Source: Clavelina lepadiformis
Taxonomy: Eukaryota > Chordata > Ascidiacea > Aplousobranchia > Clavelinidae
Assembly: GCF_947623445.1 (NCBI RefSeq)
Contig: NC_135246.1
Coordinates: 18,149,856 to 18,213,855, forward strand
DNA: 64,000 nucleotides
Reading direction: 5' to 3'
The position numbers and the translations under genes were made by a program. This document shows positions 13,151 to 25,391 of the stretch, one piece after another. Under the pieces are notes generated by a model, which saw nothing but the letters and a program-made list of their open reading frames with translations, was not told the origin of the DNA and ran no database searches. Within the stretch, counting starts at the first letter, position 1. Each line of letters starts with the position of its first letter.

Positions 13151-16100
13151 TCATGAAAACGAATCTTTTCCATAAATATTTCTGTTTATTAAGATGTCTA
13201 TAGTAGAGTCATCCAGGCAATGCGGTTCTTGCACGTGATCAGGACCTTTCAAGTCAAAAGATTTAAGGTCATAAGTTGCAAAATTTAATGTGAAAAGATG
13301 CTCTAGACGTCCATATTTAAGCAACTTCCAAATAAAGATGATGAAATAAAGAATAATAATAAAGTTTTCACTAAGCAATAACCTCTATATGGTGTCTCAC
13401 TCCTTGTTATTTTTTGGCTACTTAACATAACTGTACAACACAAAAAATATAGATCTTTTACCGAAGCAGGCGGCGTACTGTACAACTCGTGCGATGTAGG
13501 TCTGTTCGTGGACCCCGGTTAAAAGGTGAGACATGGGGCCAGACCCATAAACGATGACGTCTTCAGCGCTGTGGGTTTCGGTACCGAGTGGGACCGCGCT
13601 CTGGGGTCGGTAATATTTTTTCACTGCAAAAGAGTGTAGCAATTATGTCTTTCATTGTCACCTTTTCCTCCAATTAAATAATGTGGACTGTCATTTCTGT
13701 TAGCCGTTTTCATTCAACCGTTACGTTAACATTAATAGACATCATGTTACCGAAAAAATTTAAAACAAATTCTATTTAAGTTTTCAGCATCAAGTTTAAA
13801 CTTACCGGTTTGGTTAGGTTTAATTCTTTGTCTTGCAGCATTTATATTTCTGGCTGTTGCAGCATGGCCCGGCCCATTGCCATAAGCAATTGTCGTGAAA
13901 TACTTGCCATCCAAAGCAGTCCTTGGGTGTTGGTGAGACGGTGCCAAACCTGTAAAAAGAAAAAAAATTTATCCATTTTTATTATTTTTAAGCAATAATG
14001 GCATCACGAAAAGCAAGACTCCAAAAAAGTAAAAATTTATTATTAAAGTTGCCAGGTTTAGGACCGTTTCCCATAAGCCTTACCAAACACGTCATTTCCT
14101 CTCACGCCTCCTGCTCCGATCATGAACATGTGACCGTGATCAGCGGTTGTGATGATGAGTGTGTCCTCCTCATCAGTGAGTGAACGAGCAACCTGGAGAA
14201 ATAGACTTATGAGCCTATAAAATTTATGGAAAATTTCGACCCTTTCTTCTAAATCCAACTAAATGATATTAAGCTGTTACGTTAAGTTGTCCAGTTAAAC
14301 CTTAGGCCAAGAGGTTCATGATTCTTAAGCTTTTATAAGTTATGGTTTTCCAAAAAGTAGTAAGTTTCAGACACGTCTACTCTCTATCAGCAGGAAATAA
14401 TGCGCGCCGAAACAAAACAAGAAAATTTCAAAAAAAGGAAAATACAAAAATTTCTTAATAGTTACCCATATTTTCTTCATCTTACGTTGTAATACTTAAT
14501 TATAAACGCCTTCATTCAAAACTTTAGCTTCAGGAGTCTTACTCGTAAAGCTCTTTCTAACTCTTCAAATTCCTCCAACGCATATTTTGCTTTTCCTCTG
14601 TGATGAGCTTTATCCAACATTCCGCTCTCAACCAGAAGAAAGAATCCTTTATTGCTCTTTCTCAAGATTTTAATCGCCTGAAGAATAAAATTGCATTAAA
14701 TTTGACTTTGCTATATGACATTCATTCATTCCAAAACATTGACTTTCCATGTATTTGTGCAACTATATGTAAATATCACTTTCAAACTGTGAAGAACTTG
14801 AATCTCATTATTTAGATCAGCTTATATCCCCATTTTTTTAACTACCTACGTTAATTCAAAGCAAAAGAAATGTTTTAAGGTTTTAATATGCATTGATTTT
14901 GGCCTTAAACGAACTTATAATTTCGAAAGCATACGCGGCAATTTTTTGAATTTTTTTAGATCGCTTGAATATACTTCAAACATTGTTCTCCAGACATGAG
15001 GTTTGTACACACTTTTTCTGTCATCTCGGGCAGGGATGGTTCTCCACTGACGTCATATTCTCTATCAAGCGAATATTGCATGTTGGTTGGACTGAAGAGC
15101 CCCATCAAGTGGTCAGTGGTTTGTGGATCAACCGCATCAAACTGATCTTTGTTCCAAACATAACTGTAAAGTAAAAAATCAGGGTATTTTTATTATTTTC
15201 AGCCAATACTATTAAACTAAATCTTTTTTATATTGCAACAACTGACGTGGAGGCAAGCTATCAATAGTTTGGCCTATTTTTTGAAACTGTAAAACGTGAT
15301 AGGCTGTTAACGCTTGTTTAAATATTACATCATACCTACTGTTAGTTAAACTTTACAAAATTACGCTTGAACGTTTTGAAACCTACCTGGCCGACTTATT
15401 GGCCAAATCATCTTGCCATTCCTGGATCAGGTCCCTACCGTCAACTCGAACGCCCATAGACTTAAACTCTTCGTCGGCGACACCTACCGGACGCATGTGA
15501 GACCTCCCGCCTCCGAGTATGACCTTCGAGAACACAGACAACTAATTATTAATTCAGTATTGTTTAGTATTGGTTAAGCTCTAATGTTGGCAAATATTTT
15601 TCAAGTTTAGTACGGATTAAATTGTATTCTTTACGTCACAGAAAGTCTCCAAAATTTTACTTGAATGTGGCGTTTCTTTTTAAAAAGCTGCAACGAAATA
15701 TCATCACATTTGTTTTCTGCTCGTACTTTTGTTCGATCTGAATACATGTTTCTACGAAGAAACAATTTGTTTTTCGTAACATCTCAAAGTGCTACAACAA
15801 ATTTCCATAAGCAAAATACCTTTACCCAACATATGATGCCTAAGTATAGGGAAAGCCAGCAGTAAAAAGTAAACTAAAGGCCATAGTCATCATATGATAA
15901 ACCAATAGCTTAATCTTAGAGCTCATCAGCTGAAACTAAAACCTACCTCCGGTGCAAGTGCGCGTAGCTTGCTGCTGGCGTGGCGTCTTGCACTTGGGCT
16001 GTGGTGACAACGCCAGTAGATTTACCTTGACCAAAAATAACTTTAATGGAATGTAAGTTCAAGAACAAACAAATTCAAAACAACAAAACTGATAAATGCA

Positions 16101-17121
16101 TCAATAAAAATTTGGAGAAATAAGTACAAATTTTTCTAAACAAAGATAGGTGTAGGAATTTATTACAATAATACCAAAAAAGAAATGCAAAAGTCACGTA
16201 CCAGCCTGCACAGCTTGCTCTAACAAGGTCGTGACCTTATTTGCTTTCACACGACGACAGGAAGTCCCTTTTGCGTTCACTCCCAGCTTTCTGCTGCGAG
16301 TTTTTACCCCAGTCAAGAATGCGGTGGCGGTAGACGCGCTATCCGGTGTTTGATTGTTAACTGGGTAAGAAAAGAACCAATCGTCCTGTTTCGTTGATCA
16401 AGATTTTTTGCATTGAAACGCTTTCGAGCACAGAGATGCAATGACATTTGTTTTGTTATACGATTTGTTTTTTTTTTGTTATATAACGAAATTTGTTCTT
16501 GTTATTATAAACTAAAGTCAGGTTCAAAGTTATAATTGTGGGTAAGAATGGATTAATTTTATGAAAATAACACCTGGAATTTTCGAACTTACCGCTATAT
16601 GTTTTCACAAGTCCTGAATGGGGCATTGAATCCAATGACGTCACGTATTCTTCACCACTATGACCGAGTTTCTGACCAATCAGGATTCTTCCCGCCGTAC
16701 TTGTGCCCAAGCTCATTCCATCACCGATAAGCATTATGACGTTTTTCGCTTTTCCAGTTTTTAAATTTGAAAAGATTTTTTTGCTGTTTTCAAGTTCAGA
16801 TCTACTCAAACTTTTCCAGTATTCTGTCGTAAATTCGTCAGCACAAACCGCTGCAATATAAGCATAACGAAAAAAATTACGTAACACGTAGATACGTGTA
16901 ACTAGTAACGTGTAAAACCGGTGTAATTTCCACAGTATTTATTGAACATTCTTAAAACAACGAATATAGCAAATACATCTATAAAAAACATCAGCTTAAG
17001 CAACGGGCTCACAAGCGTAGTTATAGACAATTATTTCTGCTAAACTTGGCAATGCAAAAAGTAACTTACTATATTTCATTTCATTTAGTAGTAGGATGGC
17101 AAAAAAGCTGTAAAACTTCAT
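13151..17121 (-). CDS. Alkaline phosphatase gene 3 (ALP3), complete, 12 exons
   Basis: Exons: 17121..17070, 16850..16593, 16360..16202, 16025..15947, 15751..15661, 15523..15387, 15163..15013, 14677..14543, 14192..14084, 13949..13806, 13623..13462, 13245..13151. All internal exons have the same length and phase as in ALP2. The joined frame gives about 523 residues. Visible: a signal peptide that differs from ALP1/ALP2, GDGMS, TPDSAST with the nucleophilic Ser, [10 protein letters not shown] (His replaced by Asp relative to the HATP of ALP2), the Glu/Asp/His metal block in exon 8, the ADHGH motif in exon 9 and HSAEDV in exon 11. The last exon is short, unrelated to other copies and has no GPI-type hydrophobic tail. 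The His-to-Asp change lies at the Mg site and may alter metal preference; bacterial ALPs also use Asp there. Confidence 0.92.
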
Positions 17122-20100
17122 GTTTCTTCTCGTGGTAGGTTGCGTTAGAGAATTATAAAATGACATCAACTTTCAGATTTGAAAAATTTTTCACTGAAAT
17201 TTCTTATTAATTTCACGTTTTCAAAACAAAAGTAAGCGTAATTTTTTTAAACAAGGAATACTTTGCTGCTTTGAACTTATCTTTTGCAGACAATTAACAG
17301 AATGCAAAAACCACTGCTGCAATTTATATCTTCAGTTGATCACCTTACTTTTTTGGCTACGAATGTTTTCATTTTTTTATCTTAGATATAGCAAGTAGCA
17401 ATGCCCAAATATTCAATTAAAGTGGCGAACTTTCTCGTTTATTGACGACAAAATTATAAAAACGTGCCTGCAAATTGTGAAATTCAGAAAAAAAACAACC
17501 ACCTTAAATTTTGATGGTTATTGAGTCTTCTTATATCAACTTCCTTCAAACTGACTTGGCTCGAGTCGGCTGATGTTTTTATACTGAGAATTATTTTCTG
17601 AAAGTTTGCACGTTTCATCAGTAAAATATATGTTGACCTTTTGATTGAGTCGATCAAGGTTTTAATTGCAGTTTGCCGATAATTATTTAATTAAAAGCTA
17701 AATTATACCGGCTACCACTTATATCCTAATATATATTGGGAGCCACTTGTGCACGATTCTAATATTTTCATAAAATTTGCTTGTTGTTATATAATCATGT
17801 TAGTATATAATTAAAAACTTGCCGTTTATTTCAAAACGATACAGCTTAACAAAATATTAAAATGGCAATGAAATGAACATTTTTTAAAACTATTTTGCAA
17901 TTTGTTGTCGCAGATGACTGACATTTGTTGGTCACACAACCAACTGAAACCGACTTGTTTACATGTAAGTGCAGTGACGGGGCGATTTTGAAAGGAGAGC
18001 TTGGAATATCACGTAATTGGCGACCAATCGTTAATATTATCAATACAAAACAATATCCAGTGATGTATAACAAAATCTGTGGATTTTAATATGAAGTATT
18101 TGAATACAAGCTGGACTGCTTTTGATATTAATTAAAATTTTGAACGCATCCAGTCTACATAACGTGTGAGAGCCAAACGTATTCACCAAAAACAGCGCTG
18201 CATTATGTAAAATGCATGACTGCAGTATTTTAAAATAAACAATGGACATTTCATAACTATAAACTGTTGGAACGAAATTTATAAACGAAGTTTTGTTGAA
18301 ACCTCTCGAATAGTTATGGAAGAGTTCAAATTTTACAACGCACGGCTTCGACTTGGTCTCCATTTAGGTGGTTGTTCCAGTTGCCGTCTTAGGTAATAAT
18401 TTAGTCGTTATATCCAATTTGTATTAATTTTCTCACGAAAGACGAAGCTTGTCATAACTAAATTATCTTTCAAGTGTCTATTAATTTAATTGTTAATTCT
18501 ATAAATATCGTCTGATGAGAAGGCAGATGAAACATTATGAGATTAATTGACCGATCTGTACTTATTAACCTTACGCGAGATGTCAACATTTAAATTAGAA
18601 GTGGAAATTTAACCAGTAACTTTAATCTCCAGCCGCTTGCCATTAGCTGGCGGCTGCAACTGTCATCGTTGTCGTAGAACTTTGTAAATTGCAGAAAAAA
18701 CGACCTTTTGCCCTTAAAGATCGGAATCGGAATTATTGAATAAGCAAAGTACGTGTCATGTCATAGATTCCAAAGTTGAGTGCAGAAGTAAAATAGTTGA
18801 ATAAGCGCATTTTCATTTCCTGATGAACTAAAAACTTTGCCTTGATGTTTTCCGAAATCTATACGAATTGGCTATATACAGTTATAACCGCGATTAAGCA
18901 AATGAAAGTTTCTCGTCGTATTCTGACGCAAACACCTTACTCAGCGTAACCCCATCGCAAACTCTGGCGCACATTCAGGATTTATGAATGTAAACGTGTT
19001 AAGGTTTTCGGTCCCCGTTGGTACCAAATAACTTCAATAACCAATTCATTAGGTACTGTATATATCAAGTTCCATTGATGACCATTTAATAATGTGTCTA
19101 CACGGTTGTTAGTTCCTTTTTGCAACTTTGGCTTCTGGTATAAGGACTTTATTAATTAATCGTGCACAAAATCTTTTCCGTCCGGTTTAGTATCATCTGC
19201 TTTGCGTCGGTCAATGGTAAAGCGTTTTTACTATACTTTGAGAAATCAGTGTTATTACTTCCGCAAATCCACCTTGAAACATATTTCCAGTAAACACGTG
19301 TAACATGACGTGAGTGAAATAGACGCGGTAAAGTTTCAGTGGACTGATTGCAAAAGACGCATTGTTCTATTTGAAGTTCACGCAAGTTTGTTCTATTTGA
19401 AAAGATCTGAGCTTGGTTGCAATGGCACATCGGTAAATTGCTAAGTTCACGCTTTCGTCTTTGGTTAAGTGCATGTCTGTTTGCTAAGCCCACTTAATTT
19501 CATGTTTTTTCAGATCGGAATAACCTTTTGGTGGATTAATCATATATTTTTAAAAGCAGTCTAGGAACTTGTAGTGGCGTTAATTGAATACGTTTTGTCG
19601 GTTTCTGGTGGATTGAACTTAACCTGAATCAGTTGAGAAATTTGTTCTTCCGGATTGGATAGTCAACTTTAGTTTTCTATATTTAAATAAAGCTGCCATT
19701 ACTTGCTGTCGTGTTGAGATTTTTGCCACTTTGTCGTATGGAATAAAATTACCATCTCTCGCAATCTGTTGCTTGTAGTTAAAATCGCCGTTTTATGAAA
19801 ATTCTCCATTGTGCATAACTTTTTAGAGTATTTCGGTATTTTGTTCAACCACAGGAGTAGTCAAAAGTTGCAATAATTGTGCGTAAAGAGCGTTCAAAAA
19901 AATATATTTTATTTTTTTTGTTGTTCATACAACACTTTTCGTCACGTTTCTTTAGAATAAATTCTTTAGTAGTTTGGCCTTCAATTAACAATACAATAAC
20001 TTGTCATTTAGCGACTGTTAAAAGTAATATTGCAAGTAACGTCGAAAAGACAAGTGCCCTCTGCCGACGATGGTTGTTGCGCAAGTTTTGCCACTTGCTG

Positions 20101-21640
20101 CTGCGACGAAAAAGAATTGAAAGGTAGACGTCGATCGATGATGAGAGGAACTTGTGCCGAATAGCTTTTACTGCATGGCTCGTTGGTTTTTTAGAAGTTA
20201 AGCTGACGTTAGTTGCCATAGTTACCAATACGCAAACAACATGATCAGTTGCGGACAAAAGCAGCTGTTTTTCGCAATATTCAGCATCATTAGACGTAAT
20301 TTGTTGTATTACAGCAGCAAACATATCACGTTCGCCTTAACGTTTACCACGGAGGTAAAATTCAAAACGATGTTGAAGCATTAAAATCATTAAGAGCGCG
20401 ATGCGTTGTCATATTTTGATAAATGATACAAAGGTCTCGCTCAAAACTCTGCCGTGCGTGTGAGTTTCGGCTAATACAGAATAGGACGCATTGATAGCCA
20501 CTGGCAGCTGAGTAGCTAAGTGACAGTAAATTGGATAAAATTTCGAACCCTCCAGCATACGCTTCTCTGTTCTCGCAACAGGAAACTGCCAACGACGAGA
20601 AGCTTCCTGAGTGTTGAGCCGCCAGAAAGAAAACGGCATGGTACAAAAGAAAGGTTAGCTTTTATTATGCATATATTTAAAACCCATAATTCGAAACTGA
20701 AACATTCAACTTGCAATTAAACTTGAAACGAAAACACCGAAAAACGCTTAAATACACAAAAAATCCCCAGACATGCTTTTTTGTTTCTTACAGTTATAAT
20801 TCAACTCGGTAACACCACTTGGGTCGGTGAATATTCAAAGATCGGAATGACTTGGAAATGGCACCGCATATAACGTTCAAACACAGTGGTATCACTATGG
20901 AGCAACCTTAAGGTAAGTTTGCTAGGACGTACCAAGCAAAAAGCGCCGTAAACAATTCCTCGATTTCATTGTCAACATTCTGCAAATCAAGTTGGTGAAT
21001 TGCATGGGCATAACCAGCCAAATTATTAACTGGAAAATCCCAACAAAATCAAGCAAAAAAAAAGACTTGAACAAAAATCAAACCACTGATAAGGTGGAAA
21101 AAATGGGTTATTTGATTGACAGGGGCCAGTTTTTGGATGACCCGGTCAAAACGGATCCATGAAAAAATTGGTGTAATTTTGAAATATCATTTTCTTCGTG
21201 AAAAACTGATACGATAACATAATACACAAGTTTACATAATTTTCAAAATCCTCACAATTAATTTACGAGAAGCATTGCGTAGCTAGAAAAATAAAAAGCT
21301 TGAAAATTTACACAGCGAAATGGCCCACTAAGCGGGATGTACGGTTGAACAAGCCTGTCATGTGATCGTTATTGCTTTGATGTAAACAGTAGCAACATCT
21401 AAGGCAGTGTACAAGTGGTTAGTGAAGCATCTCTAGTGAAGAGGTGGAAATTATTACATGACCACAATCTATGATTAGTCTCTAATACTCGCGGCGAAAG
21501 TCGAACAAAATGCACAATCACAATACAAGACGATTTAAAACTAGGTGGCGTTCATGCGGTACGTGCAGTTAATTAGACATTGTTTAAGGTTAGAACAGTC
21601 GTACTGTACTGGCCGGTTACGAAGTTAATTTCGAACCAGA
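17122..21640. other. Intergenic region between ALP3 and ceramide synthase
   Basis: No gene seen. It contains a decayed non-LTR retrotransposon piece (19152-19493, minus). Frames at 20.0-20.7 kb overlap on both strands and show no domain or codon pattern I can support. Confidence 0.5.
19152..19493 (-). mobile_element. Decayed non-LTR retrotransposon 3' fragment (zf-RVT-like)
   Basis: A 113-residue minus-strand frame contains EQCVFCNQSTETLPRLFHS followed by YWKYVSRWI. The C-x2-C, ET-x3-LFH, aromatic-W layout resembles the zinc-finger tail (zf-RVT) after reverse transcriptase in L1/Tx1-like elements. The usual final Cys appears lost, and no reverse transcriptase domain is intact upstream. It is probably a dead 5'-truncated copy. 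Similarity judged by eye. Confidence 0.5.
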
Positions 21641-21645
21641 CTCTG

Positions 21646-24600
21646 TTATTTATGCGCTTTTCGAAGAGTGACTCCATTTATTCCGGGTCCGTCTCCTTGG
21701 CTCTCTGTTCTGGCTCTCGTGACGTCAACATCTTCTTCCGAGTCAGAGACCTCGCTTTCACTCCGTTCGTCGTCGGCCTAATAATAAAATTAGTTGTTGA
21801 TGATGGTTTATGAGACGGGTTCCAGAAATTTTTGAAATTTAGTTTTTTCGATGGATTTGCATAGTTTATCATTTTTGAATATAGCCAGAGTTTTCATTGT
21901 TCTGGCTCAAGATATAGGCATATTTAAAGACATAGCTGCTTATTTTTTAACTCAAGCAAGGCAATTGCGTTCTATCAATGCCACTGCCATATGTATCTCA
22001 TTCTATGTAAATATTGTGGTATGTGTGACCAACCAGGTTTGGCATAAAAAATGTTATTTTGGAGATTCTGTCAAGTTAAATGTTAAACCTATATTTTGCA
22101 ATTTTCTAAAATGTCTGGTTTCCTTCATAAACATCCAAAAGTACCGGTATGTGAACGTAAGACACATTTGCTAAATATGTTGTAAAACAAACCTATTCAT
22201 CTGCATTAAGGGCAAAATATTTTTGGGACATTATCGCTAAAAATAGGCACAAAATGGCAGCTCTGGACAGAACAAACGATACTTTGCAAAAACATATCGA
22301 CAAAAATCTATATTTCACTAGTTTTATTTATTTTACCTACCTGACCACCTTTCTTGAATAATCTTATAAATCCTTTTACGATGAAAGTGCACCAATATAT
22401 GTGAAGAAATTGAAGTATTGCCAACCACACACAGAAGATGTACCAGGAGGGGAAAGGCCCGACCACATCGAAGGCATCAAACCATATCGAATACAAAATC
22501 CTATCACACAGAAAACAGGTCATACTGTATTTCGAAAATTAACAACCGCAATGTCTAAGAAAACTTCGCAGGAAAGATTAATTTGAAAAGAAACATCAAT
22601 TTCCAATTTTCTCAACATTCAGTAATTAATACGAAAATATGCTGACAGCTATGATGCTGTCAAAAATGATGGATCACTCACCAGAACGGAAAGTAAACGA
22701 TTCTGGCCAATACAAAAGATGTGGCAAAAGAAATGAGACCAATTGTTGCAAACGTCTCCTGCTTCGTGTATTTTGCAATTTTCGAAGTCTGCGAGACAAT
22801 TTATGGAAAATTTAACATAAATATTCAAAGATTTTACATCTAACTACATAAAAATACAATCCGGGAGCCACCATATTTCATCAATTTTACAACATCAATT
22901 TTAATGTCGAAACCTCACAACGAAAATCAAAGTTACCTCTAAAAATACATCGGAAAAGTCATGTAAGAGCATGATGAGCATCCCGACGTTCAACATATTG
23001 ATTGAATATGAAAACATAATGAGGAAGATGGTGGCGATGTGATGGGCAAACATTATCCAGAAATCCTGTAATAAAATAGTTACAGCAAATCTGTCGTATC
23101 CGTGAATTCATGAGTTGCTCATTGCATTAAACACATCTTCCTATAAATTCTTCCCTTCAAATAACTTGTGGTAAAGGGCTATTTCGTGAAAGTTGTACAG
23201 TTACATACATCAGAAATATCAAATAATAGGCAATTGATAGATAAAAGTATCAATATCACCGCGCGAGTAGAAATTTTAAATAACATATAAGCAATATCAA
23301 CTAAGCTCTGGCGCCACAAACCTTTCGTTTTATGTCAAAAAACTGGGATATAGTGCATGATGTATAGAAGGCAAGTTCCGTCTGATAGTACCAGTAGTTA
23401 AGAGGTTTCAGATGCTGTCTGTCAGGATATCCTTCCCAGCAAGATCGTGTATTGGTGGGACAATCAGTCTGGAATGTTGTGTACAGTCCATAAATAAAGA
23501 CTGTTACATAAAACATGAATCTCCATCTAAACAAAAATTTAGAAAATAAACACAAGTGCATTTCACAACCGATATGACCTTGCTTATCATTTGCATTTTG
23601 TACTTTGAACACTTTGCACATGAAAATGACTTGTCAGGAGAATGAAGTTGCAAAAATCAATAGCAAGGCAGAAACACAAAAAGGAAAAGAATTAGCAGGC
23701 ATTAACTTTTGCATTGCGACTAATGGTGCTATATTAACGGCAAATCATTTACAACCACATTGATCAATACAAAAGTGCTGACACCAGAAGAGCAAAGTCC
23801 GGTTTACAAGGAGGCTCAATATGTAGGTCACTTGAAGCACTGTTTACTTTCACATTTGATTGAGTAACTAGGCCAAAAAAGCAAGGCGTAAGCTTGATTT
23901 CGGCAACATCACATTGGTATATGACAGACGTGGGCAAACTGCGGCTCGCGAGCCGCATGCGGCTCTCCGGCATGTTTTTTGTGGCTCTTCTAGTCGAATC
24001 GTAAAATTCCAAAAAATGTAAAGGCTACCAAGAGTACCGTTTATGAAAGTTTCTGTGTAGTTTTTCTTTATTTAGGCCAGGATTTCGTTTATGACGTAAC
24101 ACTAGACATCGATTCCGACATTGTTTTCAGGTATAGATTCTATACTCTATGGCAAAGGTTGTCAAAATGCACCTCACCAATATGTTTTTATGGGTCTTTT
24201 AGTTAAAAAGTAATATCCCAAAATGACTACTAATAGTATAATAACCAAATTGACAATCATTACTGATTTTGCGGCTCGCTGGTGTTTATATTTTTCCGCA
24301 AGTGACTCTTTCATTGAACAAATTTGCCCACCCCTGGTATATGATATGCTTTAAGGACAAAAAGAGATTTGAACAAAACTAAGTCACGCAAGATCATTTT
24401 CCCTCCAAGGCAAGACAGTAATAATTTACAGCGCAGTGTGTTCAATGGATGATATTAGCTGTTAAATATTAGCTAAGACTTGGAAAGATATTCTTTGAAT
24501 GAGGAAGGGACCTTAATGTAAAATTCCAGTAAACAATGTTCAAAAACTAGGCAAAACTTCTTCAAAAAACATTAAATCCACATACACGGTTTCAGAAAAC

Positions 24601-25391
24601 TTCATCAATTTTGATGGGCGATCTATTTCACGTTTTCGCCGAAACCACCTCATAACCCGGTGCTCTCTCCAATCGAGTTGCTTACAAAGACCTAACACAT
24701 GAAAAAAACAACACATAGACATTTATATGAGTAGAAATTATACTGAAAGTAAAATTTTTATGTTATTGGTAATTAAAAAAAAAAAATTTTGTGTACCAGT
24801 AAATCAATTCTCCAAACTTTAATAAACACTCACACATATATAAATACACCGACAGATAGATTATATACTAGTATGTGAAACAGACTCAGAAATGCAAATA
24901 GCATTTAACCAATGGTCAGTTAAATTTGACTTACCCTCTAGCCTTTCTCCATCTGGATATTTAGTGATTGAATAGAAGACTTTTTCAAGAACAGCATTGG
25001 GTGCTGGTGGTCTGTTAGGTACATCAGAGATTTGTAGTTTTCTTCCAATGGGTCGCGCAATTAATCTGTAAGTTGGAAATGCAAAGCTTTTTATGAAGAT
25101 CACACAAACGAATATGCTCAATAAATATGGCCAGGTTTTTAGTATCGGAGTAGAACAAAATATAGGTACACATTCAAGTTTAAGAGATGGTTAAAGATTT
25201 GAAATAATTTTAAAATACCTTTCTATCAAAATACGAATTCCGTACAAAACTATTGAATACGGGAACATAATCCAAAGATCAGTAGCTTGGGCAAACACTG
25301 CATCTTCTGTATTTCGTAAATCAGCCCATGTAGTGTTGTGTGGGAGCCAAAATCTTTCATTCCAAAACCATGTTAAAAATGAAGAAGCCAT
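21646..25391 (-). CDS. Ceramide synthase (Hox-like + TLC domain), complete, 8 exons
   Basis: Exons: 25391..25219, 25065..24935, 24691..24586, 23526..23322, 23065..22937, 22788..22682, 22500..22341, 21777..21646; in frame, about 380 residues, the family norm. The enzyme N-acylates sphingoid bases with fatty acyl-CoA in the ER membrane. Seen in order: N-terminal NERFWLPHNTTWADL and a membrane segment; a truncated Hox-like region (LCKQLDWREHRVMRWFRRKR, then DRPSKLMKF); TLC domain from VWRFMFY; the Lag1 motif across exons 4-5 (DFWIMFAHH, SYSINMLNVG, LLHDFSDVFLE, with the catalytic-region His pair); two later hydrophobic segments; an acidic tail with SDSEEDVD like the CK2 sites of vertebrate CERS2-6. 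The Hox-like region excludes a CERS1 or yeast-type form. Exon 3 must use the GTATGT donor at 24585 to keep frame. A hAT element sits in intron 3. Confidence 0.94.
23925..24336. mobile_element. hAT-type non-autonomous transposon 1, in ceramide synthase intron 3
   Basis: 412 bp flanked by a perfect 8-bp target duplication GTATATGA (23917-23924 and 24337-24344). The left end begins CAGACGTGGGCAAACTGCGG; the right end, reverse-complemented, begins CAGGGGTGGGCAAATTTG. The CAGGGGTGGGCAAA-type terminal repeat and 8-bp duplication are hallmarks of hAT elements. There is no transposase frame inside. Confidence 0.88.

Noticed and set aside
20004..20720. Overlapping frames on both strands at 20.0-20.7 kb
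   Set aside because: Several conflicting frames, no family motif and no consistent splice sites.
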